Shown here: piece after piece, positions 7,556 to 14,322 of the stretch
How the letters are laid out: each line of letters starts with the position of its first letter
How positions within the stretch are numbered: position 1 is the stretch's first letter
From: JANNSX01 sp963741525
GTDB taxonomy: Bacteria > Pseudomonadota > Alphaproteobacteria > Rhizobiales > Hyphomicrobiaceae
DNA length: 64,000 nt
Direction: 5' to 3'
Assembly: GCA_963741525.1 (NCBI GenBank)
Contig: CAVUIW010000016.1
Location: 248,001-312,000 of the forward strand
Notes under the pieces: model-generated
What the model was told of the DNA's origin: nothing
The model's input: only the letters and a program-made list of their open reading frames with translations
Database searches by the model: none
Program-made: the position numbers and the translations under genes

Positions 7556-9391
7556 CTATTCGGCGGCGCTCCTACCGCCAGCCATATCCATCAGGCGGTG
7601 CGTGGCGTCAACCGTGGCGAAGGTCTTGGCGTTAAAAGGCCGGCCCTGCGCCTTGGCCACCTGGAGCAGCAGCGCATGGGCTTCGGCGCCCAGCGCACGA
7701 GTTCGCCGATCAGACAGCAGCGCCTCCCGCATCAGCTTCGTGTATGCGGTGCCAGGCCGGTCGCGTCTCGATTTCGGTGTCGGATCGGGTGCGAGGCCCG
7801 GCGGGTCGGCCAGGAGCCGCATGGCCAGCATCAGGTGGTTCTTCGCCGGGTAATGCTCGATATAGCCGCAGGCGCGCATCGCCTCTCGCGCCCGCCAGAG
7901 AATGAGCGCCGAAATCTCGTAGATCTCGAGCTCGTGGGCCGGGTTGAAGATCTTCTCCGGCACCAGTGCCCGCATCGCCTTCCAGTTGCCGCCCTGCGCC
8001 AGCTCCGGCCGCTCGAGCACGACACTTGCGAAGGCGCGCATCATGTCCTCGATGTCGACGACCCGAGAGCCATTCTCGCGGGGCCAATCCGAGCGCACGC
8101 CGCGCTGGCGCTCGAGCCACAGGACGCGCTCTTCCTTGCCGTTCCGCACCGTGTCGAAATGGAGCTGTAGCCGGCGAACGAACGGCAGCCTGCTGAAGAA
8201 TTCGACCGGCGCAATGGCGGTCTGCCGGTTGCTCGCCACCGATATGCGGTCGACCAGATCACGATCCTGGGTGGCGACGATCTTCGCCAGCACATTGACA
8301 CTCGGATCCAGCGCCGCCCGATGGCGGTACAGGCTGAACGAGGTCTGACAGCCGTTGATGATCTTGAGGTCGTGACACTCGAGCGTCCGCGCATCGGTCA
8401 GGCGCACGGCTCTCGCGACGATGGTCAAGCCGTTATTGAGGAGATGGAAGCGGCAGCGCGACGGGCTGTCGAGCGTTTCGCCAATCTCCGCGTTGACGCT
8501 GCCCGCTGTCTCACCGAGGTCATAGCGTACGTTTTCGGCAAAGAGCTCTGGGCGAAGCTTGCCGTCCACGCCCACAAGAGCTCGTACGAGGTCGCTGGCA
8601 CAGATCCGTCCGCTCCAGCTTTCGACGGCCGGCATCCCGTCCACGTGCACGTCTGCGAACACCGTCAGCTCGGAGAAGGGAAGTGTCACGACGTTCCGCC
8701 GCTCATCGAGGTCCGAGATCGCCATCAGCTCGGGCCCGTCGATCAAACAAATCGTCACCTCCTCGAAGAGTCCGAGCCGCTCCAGGCTCTGCCGGCGCAA
8801 CTCGAGTACGCCATGATGATTGGGGCGCAACTGTTCCCGCAGGCCTGGCCAGACGATGTAGAGCGTGCAGCGCGGCTTGCGCTCAATTCCGCGTTGATCG
8901 AGCGCAAAAAGCAGCGCTTCCTTCAGCCGCCGCCAGTGCTGGATCTGTGCGTTCTCGGTGAGTAGCGCTGCATCCGCCGCGAAGTTGTCGATGCCCGTGC
9001 AGGATTTCAACAATTTGCTCTCGCCGAGATAGTCCAACAGCGTCGCCTGCACGAAGACGAAGTCGATGACCGATGCCTCGCCGACGTGGTCCAGCGCCTG
9101 CATCAGGTCCTCCTCGCTCAGGACCAGCGTACCGTCGACGAACAGCCCGATGGCGTCGAGCTTGGCGTCATCGATACCGCCGGTCATCAAAGCGAGGATA
9201 TCGTTGCGGTCGGCCTCGTGATGACGAATGCCGTTTATCACCGCATGCGTGGCCAAAACTTCGAAAACCTCGGGGGCAACCCAATTCCGCGACTTGCCGG
9301 CCGCGGCCGGCTCACTCGCAAGGCCCCACGCGGCAGCACACGCCGCGAGGCGTGCAGCCAGAGCCTGCTCCACGATCATCTCCCTAGGCAC
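7556..9391 (-). CDS. AIPR-family protein (abortive-infection-type)
   Basis: 611-residue protein whose middle (about residues 270-480) matches the AIPR domain first noted in abortive phage resistance: NVRYDLG, FHLLNNGLTIVA, KIINGCQTSFSLYR and ISVASNRQTAI occur in the expected order. The enzymatic activity of AIPR proteins is not settled in general, so a defence role is inference from the family. The start is uncertain: GTG 9391, ATG 9379 and GTG 9373 are all in frame, and AGGGAG lies just before ATG 9379. It is a single gene, 28 bases upstream of rimO on the same strand and not obviously within a larger defence island. Confidence 0.75.
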   Translation of the reverse strand: MPREMIVEQALAARLAACAAAWGLASEPAAAGKSRNWVAPEVFEVLATHAVINGIRHHEADRNDILALMTGGIDDAKLDAIGLFVDGTLVLSEEDLMQALDHVGEASVIDFVFVQATLLDYLGESKLLKSCTGIDNFAADAALLTENAQIQHWRRLKEALLFALDQRGIERKPRCTLYIVWPGLREQLRPNHHGVLELRRQSLERLGLFEEVTICLIDGPELMAISDLDERRNVVTLPFSELTVFADVHVDGMPAVESWSGRICASDLVRALVGVDGKLRPELFAENVRYDLGETAGSVNAEIGETLDSPSRCRFHLLNNGLTIVARAVRLTDARTLECHDLKIINGCQTSFSLYRHRAALDPSVNVLAKIVATQDRDLVDRISVASNRQTAIAPVEFFSRLPFVRRLQLHFDTVRNGKEERVLWLERQRGVRSDWPRENGSRVVDIEDMMRAFASVVLERPELAQGGNWKAMRALVPEKIFNPAHELEIYEISALILWRAREAMRACGYIEHYPAKNHLMLAMRLLADPPGLAPDPTPKSRRDRPGTAYTKLMREALLSDRRTRALGAEAHALLLQVAKAQGRPFNAKTFATVDATHRLMDMAGGRSAAE

Positions 9392-9518
9392 TGCGCGCCG
9401 GATGATTGTGTCCGGGAGGACTTGGCGCTATTTGCTCAGCCGATGTACTTGCTACAATGTTGTGACAGCAACAAATGGTTGGATCAAGCGGCAGATATCC
9501 AATCGCTCTACGAGAATG

Positions 9519-10241
9519 TCAAAATCTCAGCACGCGAAGCCATCGTGCAACATCGAGCAGCGTCATGGCCGCGGAAGCGAAATAAGTGAAAGCAGCCGCG
9601 CGCAAAATTTGTTTTGCAGCCGGCAGATGCTCCGACCCAAGATAACCGCCCTGCTTGAGCACCGGCAGCGCGCGGCGAAAGCTCGCGTCGTACTCGACCG
9701 GCAGCGTCAGCGCGTGCATGACGACGTTCGAGCCGAGGATCAAGACGCCAACCGCCATGTCGGCGAACATCACCATCGGATTGCGCGTCATGAGCATAAG
9801 CAGCGGCCCGGCCAGCATGACGATGCTGCCCAAGCGCTGGACGTTCATTGCCTGCTTCGCCGCGATCGTGCGCTTCTTCAGCGGACCATAGCCGGCGCCG
9901 TCCTGGATGGCGTGCCCGCATTCGTGCGCGGCGACCGCGACGGCCGCAAGAGAGCGGCGCGCAAAATGCGGCGGCGACAGGCGGACGGCCTTGTCGGCGG
10001 GATCGTAGTGATCCCCCGCCTTCGTCATCTCGACCTTGACGTGTTCGAGACCCTGCGCGTCGAGAATGCGCCGCGCGACCTCGGCTCCGGTGCCGGGCAT
10101 GTCGCGTCGCTCGGCGGAATGGCGTTTGAGTACGCTCTTCACCCACATCTGGGGGAGCATCGCGAGAGCCAAGATGGTGGCAAGACCGAGCAGCAGGTAG
10201 GGCATGGGCCGGGTTGTAGCATTGGCGGGGGCATTGGCCAA
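9519..10241 (-). CDS. YugP-type zinc metallopeptidase, membrane protein
   Basis: The first hydrophobic segment lies at residues 13-35 and two or three more follow the catalytic motif AAHECGHAIQD, which is the HExxH zinc site (HECGH). The architecture is that of the neutral zinc metallopeptidase YugP family of inner-membrane proteins, whose substrates are unknown. Length (240) is typical. It sits 54 bases downstream of the Ro60-like gene on the same strand and could be co-transcribed; a functional link is not established. Confidence 0.8.
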   Translation of the reverse strand: MANAPANATTRPMPYLLLGLATILALAMLPQMWVKSVLKRHSAERRDMPGTGAEVARRILDAQGLEHVKVEMTKAGDHYDPADKAVRLSPPHFARRSLAAVAVAAHECGHAIQDGAGYGPLKKRTIAAKQAMNVQRLGSIVMLAGPLLMLMTRNPMVMFADMAVGVLILGSNVVMHALTLPVEYDASFRRALPVLKQGGYLGSEHLPAAKQILRAAAFTYFASAAMTLLDVARWLRVLRF

Positions 10242-10295
10242 AGCGGCGCCAGCCTCCCAGCCGGCGCCATTATCATTGTCGGCTGCGCTCGCGGG

Positions 10296-11666
10296 TCAGA
10301 GTTTTTCGTACTCCGCGATGTAGCGCAGCACCTGCTCCGAGAAGCCGTCGATGTGCACCCAGCGGCCGTAGCCGATGCCGTTGCGGTGCGAACCGACATT
10401 GATCATGTAGTTGGCCTTGCCGAAGGCAGGCGCCTCGAGCGGGCTATCGCCGGCAAGGCCACAGTCCTGCTCGTCGGTGATGACGATGACGCGGTCGACC
10501 TTCGGGTGCTTGGGCTCGAGGAAGCGCATCACCTGGTTGAGGAAGATGCCGCCGCCGCCGAGCGGCTGGCAGATGCCATAGACGGCATCCACCAGCGCCA
10601 TGCCCCGGCGAGCCGGCACCCGTTGCGTGGCGTGCACCCGTGTCGCGTCGTTGCCGGCCGTCGCGTAGATCAGCGGATCCTCGCAGATCTCGCGGGCGAT
10701 GGCGCCGAGCGCGGAAGCCGCGAGCGCCCGGTTCATATCGGACTTCCGCGACATCACGCCTCCGTACATCGAGCCGGACACGTCGATGATGACGAGGCTT
10801 CTGCCCCGGAGCTTAGGCGTTTGCGCAAGCCCGGCGAGCATTGCCTTGTCGATCGCCGGCTCGAGCCCAGGCGCGGCCTTGGCCGCCGCGATGTAGCGGA
10901 ACGGCAGAACGCGCTCGGCCCCCTTGCGGGCGAGGATCGCCTTCTCGATGAGCGTCTGATCGACGCCAGCATCGGTCATGTTCCGCAAATTCCGGAGCAA
11001 AGCCAGATAGCCGAGCTTGCCCGACTTGAGGAGCCGCTCGAAGGTCTCGCGCTTGTCGGCGCCGCCCGAGAGCGCGACCTCCCAGGTGTCGGGAGCATCG
11101 AGCTCCTTGGCCGCGAGCTTCTTCCAGGTCTCCGCCTGCTCGGCGGCCTTTGGCTTGGCATGCACCAGGAACAGCACATCGCGCAGCCGCACCGGGCCCG
11201 GCCGGTCGTACTTCGCGAGCTCATAGGCGTCGAATTTCTCGAAGGCCCGCGCGAGGCCCTTCTTGAGCTGCGCCGACAGCGGCTTCCGGCCGTTGCGCCA
11301 ATAGATGGCGACGAGCTCGGACAGCTCATCCGCGCGCTGGATCACCTCGGCCACCGTATTGGCGACGAGCTTCTCGCGCTTGGCACCCGTGCGGACGAGC
11401 ACCGTCAGCAGCAGCAGCGGCGCATGGCGCAGGTTCATCTTGGTGCGCGCCTCGATGGCGAGCTTGGCCAGCGCCTCCGGATCGACGCGCGCCGCCAGAT
11501 CGCCGATGCGAGCCGAGATGGTCTCGCCGTCCTCGTAGAACTCGTCCTCCCACAGCATGCAGGAGAGCACCGAGCGGCGAAGCTGGCTCATGTCGTCGAG
11601 CGGAGCGAAGGCTTCCGCGCCCTCGTGGGTCTTGGCCTGCTTCCGCTTCAAAATGTTCAGGCGCAT
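10296..11666 (-). CDS. Ro60/Rsr ortholog (TROVE and von Willebrand A domains)
   Basis: Bacterial relative of the Ro60 autoantigen, a ring-shaped RNA-binding protein that binds Y RNAs and helps ribonucleases with RNA degradation and rRNA maturation. The helical TROVE/HEAT-repeat region covers about residues 15-280; the vWA domain follows with the metal-site motif DVSGSMYG near residue 292 and ITDEQDCGL later. 456 residues, typical for bacterial Rsr. ATG 11666 is chosen for GAGGAG six bases upstream. Directly upstream on the same strand lie two Y-RNA-like elements. No rtcB or rtcA ligase/cyclase gene, the frequent partner, occurs in the window. Confidence 0.9.
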   Translation of the reverse strand: MRLNILKRKQAKTHEGAEAFAPLDDMSQLRRSVLSCMLWEDEFYEDGETISARIGDLAARVDPEALAKLAIEARTKMNLRHAPLLLLTVLVRTGAKREKLVANTVAEVIQRADELSELVAIYWRNGRKPLSAQLKKGLARAFEKFDAYELAKYDRPGPVRLRDVLFLVHAKPKAAEQAETWKKLAAKELDAPDTWEVALSGGADKRETFERLLKSGKLGYLALLRNLRNMTDAGVDQTLIEKAILARKGAERVLPFRYIAAAKAAPGLEPAIDKAMLAGLAQTPKLRGRSLVIIDVSGSMYGGVMSRKSDMNRALAASALGAIAREICEDPLIYATAGNDATRVHATQRVPARRGMALVDAVYGICQPLGGGGIFLNQVMRFLEPKHPKVDRVIVITDEQDCGLAGDSPLEAPAFGKANYMINVGSHRNGIGYGRWVHIDGFSEQVLRYIAEYEKL

Positions 11667-11791
11667 TTCGCACTCCTCTTTCACTCGAAAAAACGCGGCC
11701 AAGAACGACGCCAGCACGCACTATCATCCGATGCGTTTCATTGCGCTACTGCGTCTTGGTAACAGGGGCGCGCGTCGCTCCTCGGCCGCCC

Positions 11792-11839
11792 GAGCATTTT
11801 TCCGACGAAGTGACATCCCATTTCGCCGAAGATAATGCG
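11792..11839. repeat. Palindromic repeat family C, copy 1
   Basis: GAGCATTTTTCCGACGAAGT followed by GACATCCCATTTCGCCGAAG and ATAATGCG. It is the same unit as 31727-31775, with GCATTTTTCCGAC pairing imperfectly with the 3' end. Lies between the Ro60-like gene and the Y RNA terminator. Confidence 0.65.
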
Positions 11840-11846
11840 GTCGATC

Positions 11847-11898
11847 AAAAAAAGCCGGAGTGGGCTTCAAGCTCTGAAGGAGCGAAGCCCACTCCGGC
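11847..11898 (-). terminator. Rho-independent terminator downstream of Y RNA 1
   Basis: A perfect 15-bp stem (11854-11868 with 11884-11898) is followed on the reverse strand by seven T residues (11847-11853). It is oriented to end transcription coming from the Y RNA region before the Ro60-like gene, so the RNA and the protein gene probably have separate transcripts or partial readthrough. Confidence 0.8.
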
Positions 11899-11944
11899 AG
11901 GCCGGCCGGAGGGGGAGGGGGTACATCCAGCCGGCAAGTCAAAT

Positions 11945-12116
11945 CAAGTAGTCCGGGGAACATGCGGAACGGAGACGCCCGCATGCCTCGCACGGCGAGA
12001 CCTTTGGGCTAGTGCTCTACCGCTGAGCTACCCCGGCATAGCACCGGGAGTGGGATTCGAACCCACGACCTCTTCGTTAACAGCGAAGTAACCGTTACCT
12101 TCACCACCGGACAGTG
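11945..12116 (-). ncRNA. YrlA-like bacterial Y RNA with permuted tRNA-like module
   Basis: On the reverse strand the element opens GTCCGGTGGTGAAGG and closes CCGCATGTTCCCCGGAC, so the ends form a Ro60-binding-type stem (12107-12112 with 11951-11956). Inside are, in order, an Asn-like anticodon arm (TTCG-CTGTTAA-CGAA), a perfect T arm (12050-12066, GTGGGTTCGAATCCCAC), an acceptor-like stem closed by a short loop (CCCGG TGCTAT GCCGGG), and a D arm (GCTCAGCGGTAGAGC, 12014-12028). This permuted order, T arm before D arm, is the hallmark of YrlA RNAs, which mimic tRNA while bound to Rsr. Location just upstream of the Ro60-like gene supports the call. A circularly permuted tRNA-Asn gene is the main alternative. 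Confidence 0.82.
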
Positions 12117-12197
12117 GCAGCATCGTCACCGACGCGGCCGCTTTCTTGATCGTTGTTGTCAACTCCTCTCATCGTTTCGACTGTTCTCTTGGCCTGT

Positions 12198-12244
12198 CGT
12201 GCTTCTTATCGGAAAACCGCTTCGCACTTTTCCGGAAGCACTTG
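12198..12244. repeat. Dispersed palindromic repeat, family A copy 3
   Basis: CGTGCTTCTTATCGGAAAAC, then CGCTTCGCACTTTTCCGGAA and GCACTT; the short form without the CCCGGCC insert. Sits between the two Y RNA elements and abuts the 3' end of the second. Confidence 0.8.
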
Positions 12245-12245
12245 G

Positions 12246-12335
12246 GCCGTCCGAGGAACATGCGGGACACGGGGTCCGCCCGAGGGCGGCGCTCGTTGCC
12301 TAACGAAGTACCCGTACCCTTCACCATCGGACGGC
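12246..12335 (-). ncRNA. Second Y-RNA-like element, without tRNA module
   Basis: Reverse-strand GCCGTCCGA (12327-12335) pairs perfectly with TCGGACGGC (12246-12254). The 5' side continues TGGTGAAGGGTACGGGTACT, very close to TGGTGAAGGTAACGGTTACT of the first element, and the 3' side GCATGTTCCTCGGAC matches GCATGTTCCCCGGAC of the first. The interior is only a short hairpin (CCGCCCTCGGGCGG). It therefore keeps the presumed Ro60-binding stem but lacks the T and D arms. Length about 90 bases. The call rests on similarity to element 1 and on position. Confidence 0.7.
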
Positions 12336-12441
12336 TCGAACTCTTCACTTGGCCTTCAGGCAAATCTCTCGCGTTGCCCGGCGCGCCGCTGCGCGCGCCG
12401 GGAGCTCATGATCGGCCGTTGATCGGAGGGCCAAAAGCAGC

Positions 12442-12475
12442 GAGGCCCTCCGCGGCGCTTGCCGGGGAGGGCCTC
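12442..12475 (-). terminator. Terminator-like hairpin after the 51-codon ORF
   Basis: GAGGCCCTCC (12442-12451) and GGAGGGCCTC (12466-12475) form a perfect 10-bp stem starting 4 bases after the stop codon of the small ORF; TTTT follows a few bases later on the reverse strand. Confidence 0.6.
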
Positions 12476-12479
12476 GAGA

Positions 12480-12635
12480 TCACCTCGAAGCGCGGATTGC
12501 GCTTCCTAGGTCGAACTCAGCGGGCCATCCCCGGTTGTCCAAAGACCAAAACCGGGTACGCACATCGCGTTCCCGGCTTGGCCGTTGGTTTTGATTTTCG
12601 TGTACATTGGCATCCGTTAAGCTCGTCGTTTCCAT
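12480..12635 (-). CDS. Putative small protein (51 residues)
   Basis: Short ORF starting METTSLTDANVHENQN and ending GSAIRASR, with a central RFWSLDNRGWPAEFDLG segment. It is rich in Arg, Asn and Asp, has no signal peptide or membrane segment, and I do not recognise it. It is bracketed by a strong promoter-like sequence (12670-12698), a leader hairpin and a terminator-like hairpin immediately after the stop, so it forms a self-contained unit of about 220 bases. The ribosome site is weak (ACGAGAC). The unit could instead be a structured non-coding RNA. Confidence 0.45.
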   Translation of the reverse strand: METTSLTDANVHENQNQRPSRERDVRTRFWSLDNRGWPAEFDLGSAIRASR

Positions 12636-12669
12636 TGTCTCGTGCGGCGCAAGTCGCCGCGGGAGGGTG

Positions 12670-12698
12670 CGTATGATGGATTTTTCAATTTATGTCAA
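12670..12698 (-). promoter_or_regulatory. Strong promoter-like sequence for the 51-codon unit
   Basis: Reverse strand TTGACA (12693-12698), 17-base spacer, CATACG (12670-12675). The -35 box is a perfect consensus, the -10 a moderate one; the start of transcription would fall near 12663, just before a GCGGCG-ACTT-CGCCGC-type hairpin. Confidence 0.6.
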
Positions 12699-12744
12699 CG
12701 AGAATTTTCGTATCGCGAATCTGATACACACGCTCCCGCACTGC

Positions 12745-13014
12745 TCATTCCGTGTCGATATCCCAGAACCGCCGCCGGCTCTCGCGCTCGATATCGAGAC
12801 GCGAGACGCCGATGTCGTGCAGCATCCGATCGTCGAGATCGCGCAGATCTCGTCGGGTCTTAGCGATGCGGATCATGGCGTCGAGCCGGCGCAGCGGCCG
12901 CCAGCCAGCGGCTGTCCGCAGCAGCGTGCGAAACGGCTCGACCGCCGCCTCGTAGGCGTGACCCAGCGGCGAGAGGTTGCCGAGCGGGCTGTGGTTGTCA
13001 TGGATGCGGCTCAT
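12745..13014 (-). CDS. DUF1127 family protein
   Basis: 89-residue protein ending in the DUF1127 motif RDLRDLDDRMLHDIGVSR followed by an Arg-rich tail. Long-tailed members like this one are common in rhizobia; short members bind RNA and influence sRNA maturation and phosphate or carbon metabolism, but this role is not shown for this protein. GGAGG lies six bases before ATG 13014. Divergent from the WYL regulator gene, with two operator-like repeats between them. A second DUF1127 gene is at 37201-37437. Confidence 0.88.
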   Translation of the reverse strand: MSRIHDNHSPLGNLSPLGHAYEAAVEPFRTLLRTAAGWRPLRRLDAMIRIAKTRRDLRDLDDRMLHDIGVSRLDIERESRRRFWDIDTE

Positions 13015-13083
13015 GTTCGGCCTCCTTCATTTTCGTGTGTCGGCGGGGCATGCCGCGCCGGTCACCATCAATATGGAGGATGC

Positions 13084-13151
13084 CTCCTGACAGCATCGCG
13101 TCAGGAGCTTTGTCCGGCGAAGCGATCCTCCTGACAGCGTGGTGTCAGGAG
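13084..13151. promoter_or_regulatory. Paired operator-like inverted repeats (13084-13107, 13128-13151)
   Basis: Two 24-base palindromes, CTCCTGACAGCATCGCGTCA+GGAG and CTCCTGACAGCGTGGTGTCA+GGAG, share both half-sites CTCCTGACA and GTCAGGAG. They start 44 bases apart, about four helical turns, in the divergent region between DUF1127 and the WYL regulator. Likely the regulator's binding sites (inference). Confidence 0.65.
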
Positions 13152-13255
13152 GTATAGTCTTTGGCCATCTCTCCACAGGCCGATGCGCGAAATCGCCGAT
13201 GGCCGGTGTAGACTGGCGGCATCCCCGCGAACCCAACCTGCGAGTGACCGCGCCC

Positions 13256-13984
13256 ATGCGCCGTGCCGACCGACTGTTCGACATCATCCAAGCGCTGCGC
13301 CAGTCGAAACTCGTGCGCGCGAAAGACCTTGCCGAGCAGCTGGAGGTGTCGGAGCGCACGATCTATCGCGACATCGCCGATCTCATGGCGTCTGGCGTGC
13401 CGATCGAGGGCGAGGCCGGCGTCGGCTACATCCTGAAAGCCGGCTTCGATCTGCCGCCCCTGATGTTCAGCGAAACCGAGATCGAGGCCTTGGTGTTGGG
13501 CGCGCGCATCGTCGAGAGCTGGGCGGATGCCGAGCTCGGCGAGGCCGCGAGCCGTGTCATCGCCAAGGTCGAGGCGGTCATTACCGACAAGCTCCGGGAC
13601 TACATGGCGCAGACCGCGCTGCTCGCGCCGCGCACGCGCTTCATGGAGCCGATCCGATTCGATCTCGGCGAGCTGCGCCGTGCCTTGCGAGAGAATCGCA
13701 AAGTACATTTCGCCTACACCGACGGCATCGGCGATCCGAGCGAGCGGACCGTGCGCCCGCTCTCACTCGCCTACTTCGGCCCCGTCTGGATGCTTGCCGC
13801 CTGGTGCGAGCTCAGGGTCGATTTCCGCGTCTTCCGCCTCGACCGCATCCGAGGCTTTCGCATCGAGGAGGAGCGCTTCAAGCCCGAGCGCGGCAAGACG
13901 CTGAAAGAGTTCCTCGCCCGCGACCAGACCTGGAACCGGGGGAAGAAGCGGCCCGGCGTCACCGATTTCGACGATATCGTTTGA
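13256..13984 (+). CDS. YafY-type transcriptional regulator (HTH and WYL domains)
   Basis: 242-residue DNA-binding protein: an HTH_11 domain at residues 1-60 (RADRLFDIIQALRQ, VSERTIYRDIADLMASG) and a WYL ligand-sensing domain at about 135-210 (RKVHFAYTDG, RPLSLAYFGPVWMLAAWCE). Members sense ligands or nucleic acids and commonly control a divergent gene. ATG 13256 begins at the usual MRRADRL. The two palindromes directly upstream suggest autoregulation and control of the divergent DUF1127 gene. The ligand is unknown. Confidence 0.88.
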   Translation: MRRADRLFDIIQALRQSKLVRAKDLAEQLEVSERTIYRDIADLMASGVPIEGEAGVGYILKAGFDLPPLMFSETEIEALVLGARIVESWADAELGEAASRVIAKVEAVITDKLRDYMAQTALLAPRTRFMEPIRFDLGELRRALRENRKVHFAYTDGIGDPSERTVRPLSLAYFGPVWMLAAWCELRVDFRVFRLDRIRGFRIEEERFKPERGKTLKEFLARDQTWNRGKKRPGVTDFDDIV

Positions 13985-13986
13985 TA

Positions 13987-14080
13987 GGTAGGTTGGGTCG
14001 ATCCCGGACTTGGCCCGGAAGGGGACCCAACAGCGGAATCGGCGAGTGGCCGTTGGGTCTCGTTCCTCGACCCAACCTAC
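13987..14080. repeat. Nested inverted repeat with GTAGGTTGGGTCGA arms
   Basis: GTAGGTTGGGTCGA at 13987-14000 and TCGACCCAACCTAC at 14067-14080 are exact complements; a second pair (GGGACCCAAC with GTTGGGTCTC) is nested inside. The right end overlaps the stop codon of the cupin fragment. Probably an intergenic palindromic element acting as a two-way terminator. Confidence 0.7.
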
Positions 14081-14295
14081 AAATTCCGCTCGATCGTCCG
14101 GACGAACACGGCGAGCGTAAAGCCGGTCTCGGTGCGCGAGTTGTGCTGCGTGCCTTCACGAAGAATCACGAAGTCGCCGGGGCGGAACACTGTGCCGTCG
14201 TTCTCGATGAACTCGCCGTCGAGGACGAGGATGGGTTTGTAGGCGGCCTTGTCACGGATGTTGACGACGATGCGGTCGGAAGGGCGCGTGGGGGG
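14077..14295 (-). pseudogene. Cupin-domain protein, 5'-truncated fragment
   Basis: Reverse-strand frame reads DRIVVNIRDKAAYKPILVL, then GEFIENDGTVFRPGDFVILR and GTQHNSRTETGFTLAVF before TAG 14077-14079. This is the C-terminal half of a cupin barrel (the GEFxxxxGxxxxGDxxxxxxGxxH motif). There is no start codon before an in-frame TGA at 14296-14298, and the 5' part is missing; the AT-rich ATPase gene lies immediately upstream. Best read as a gene truncated by the insertion of that element. Confidence 0.65.
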
Positions 14296-14322
14296 TCATG
14301 GGCTTCAGAGAAAGGTTAGACC

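Noticed and set aside
6043..7635. 530-codon forward ORF over recR/rimO
   Set aside because: Antisense shadow of rimO, which has clear motifs.
9228..11762. 844-codon forward-strand ORF across the metallopeptidase and Ro60-like genes
   Set aside because: Antisense to two well-supported genes; His/Arg-rich shadow typical of high-GC DNA.
12012..12066. Ordinary tRNA gene
   Set aside because: T arm precedes D arm, so no normal cloverleaf; better read as a permuted tRNA-like module in a Y RNA.
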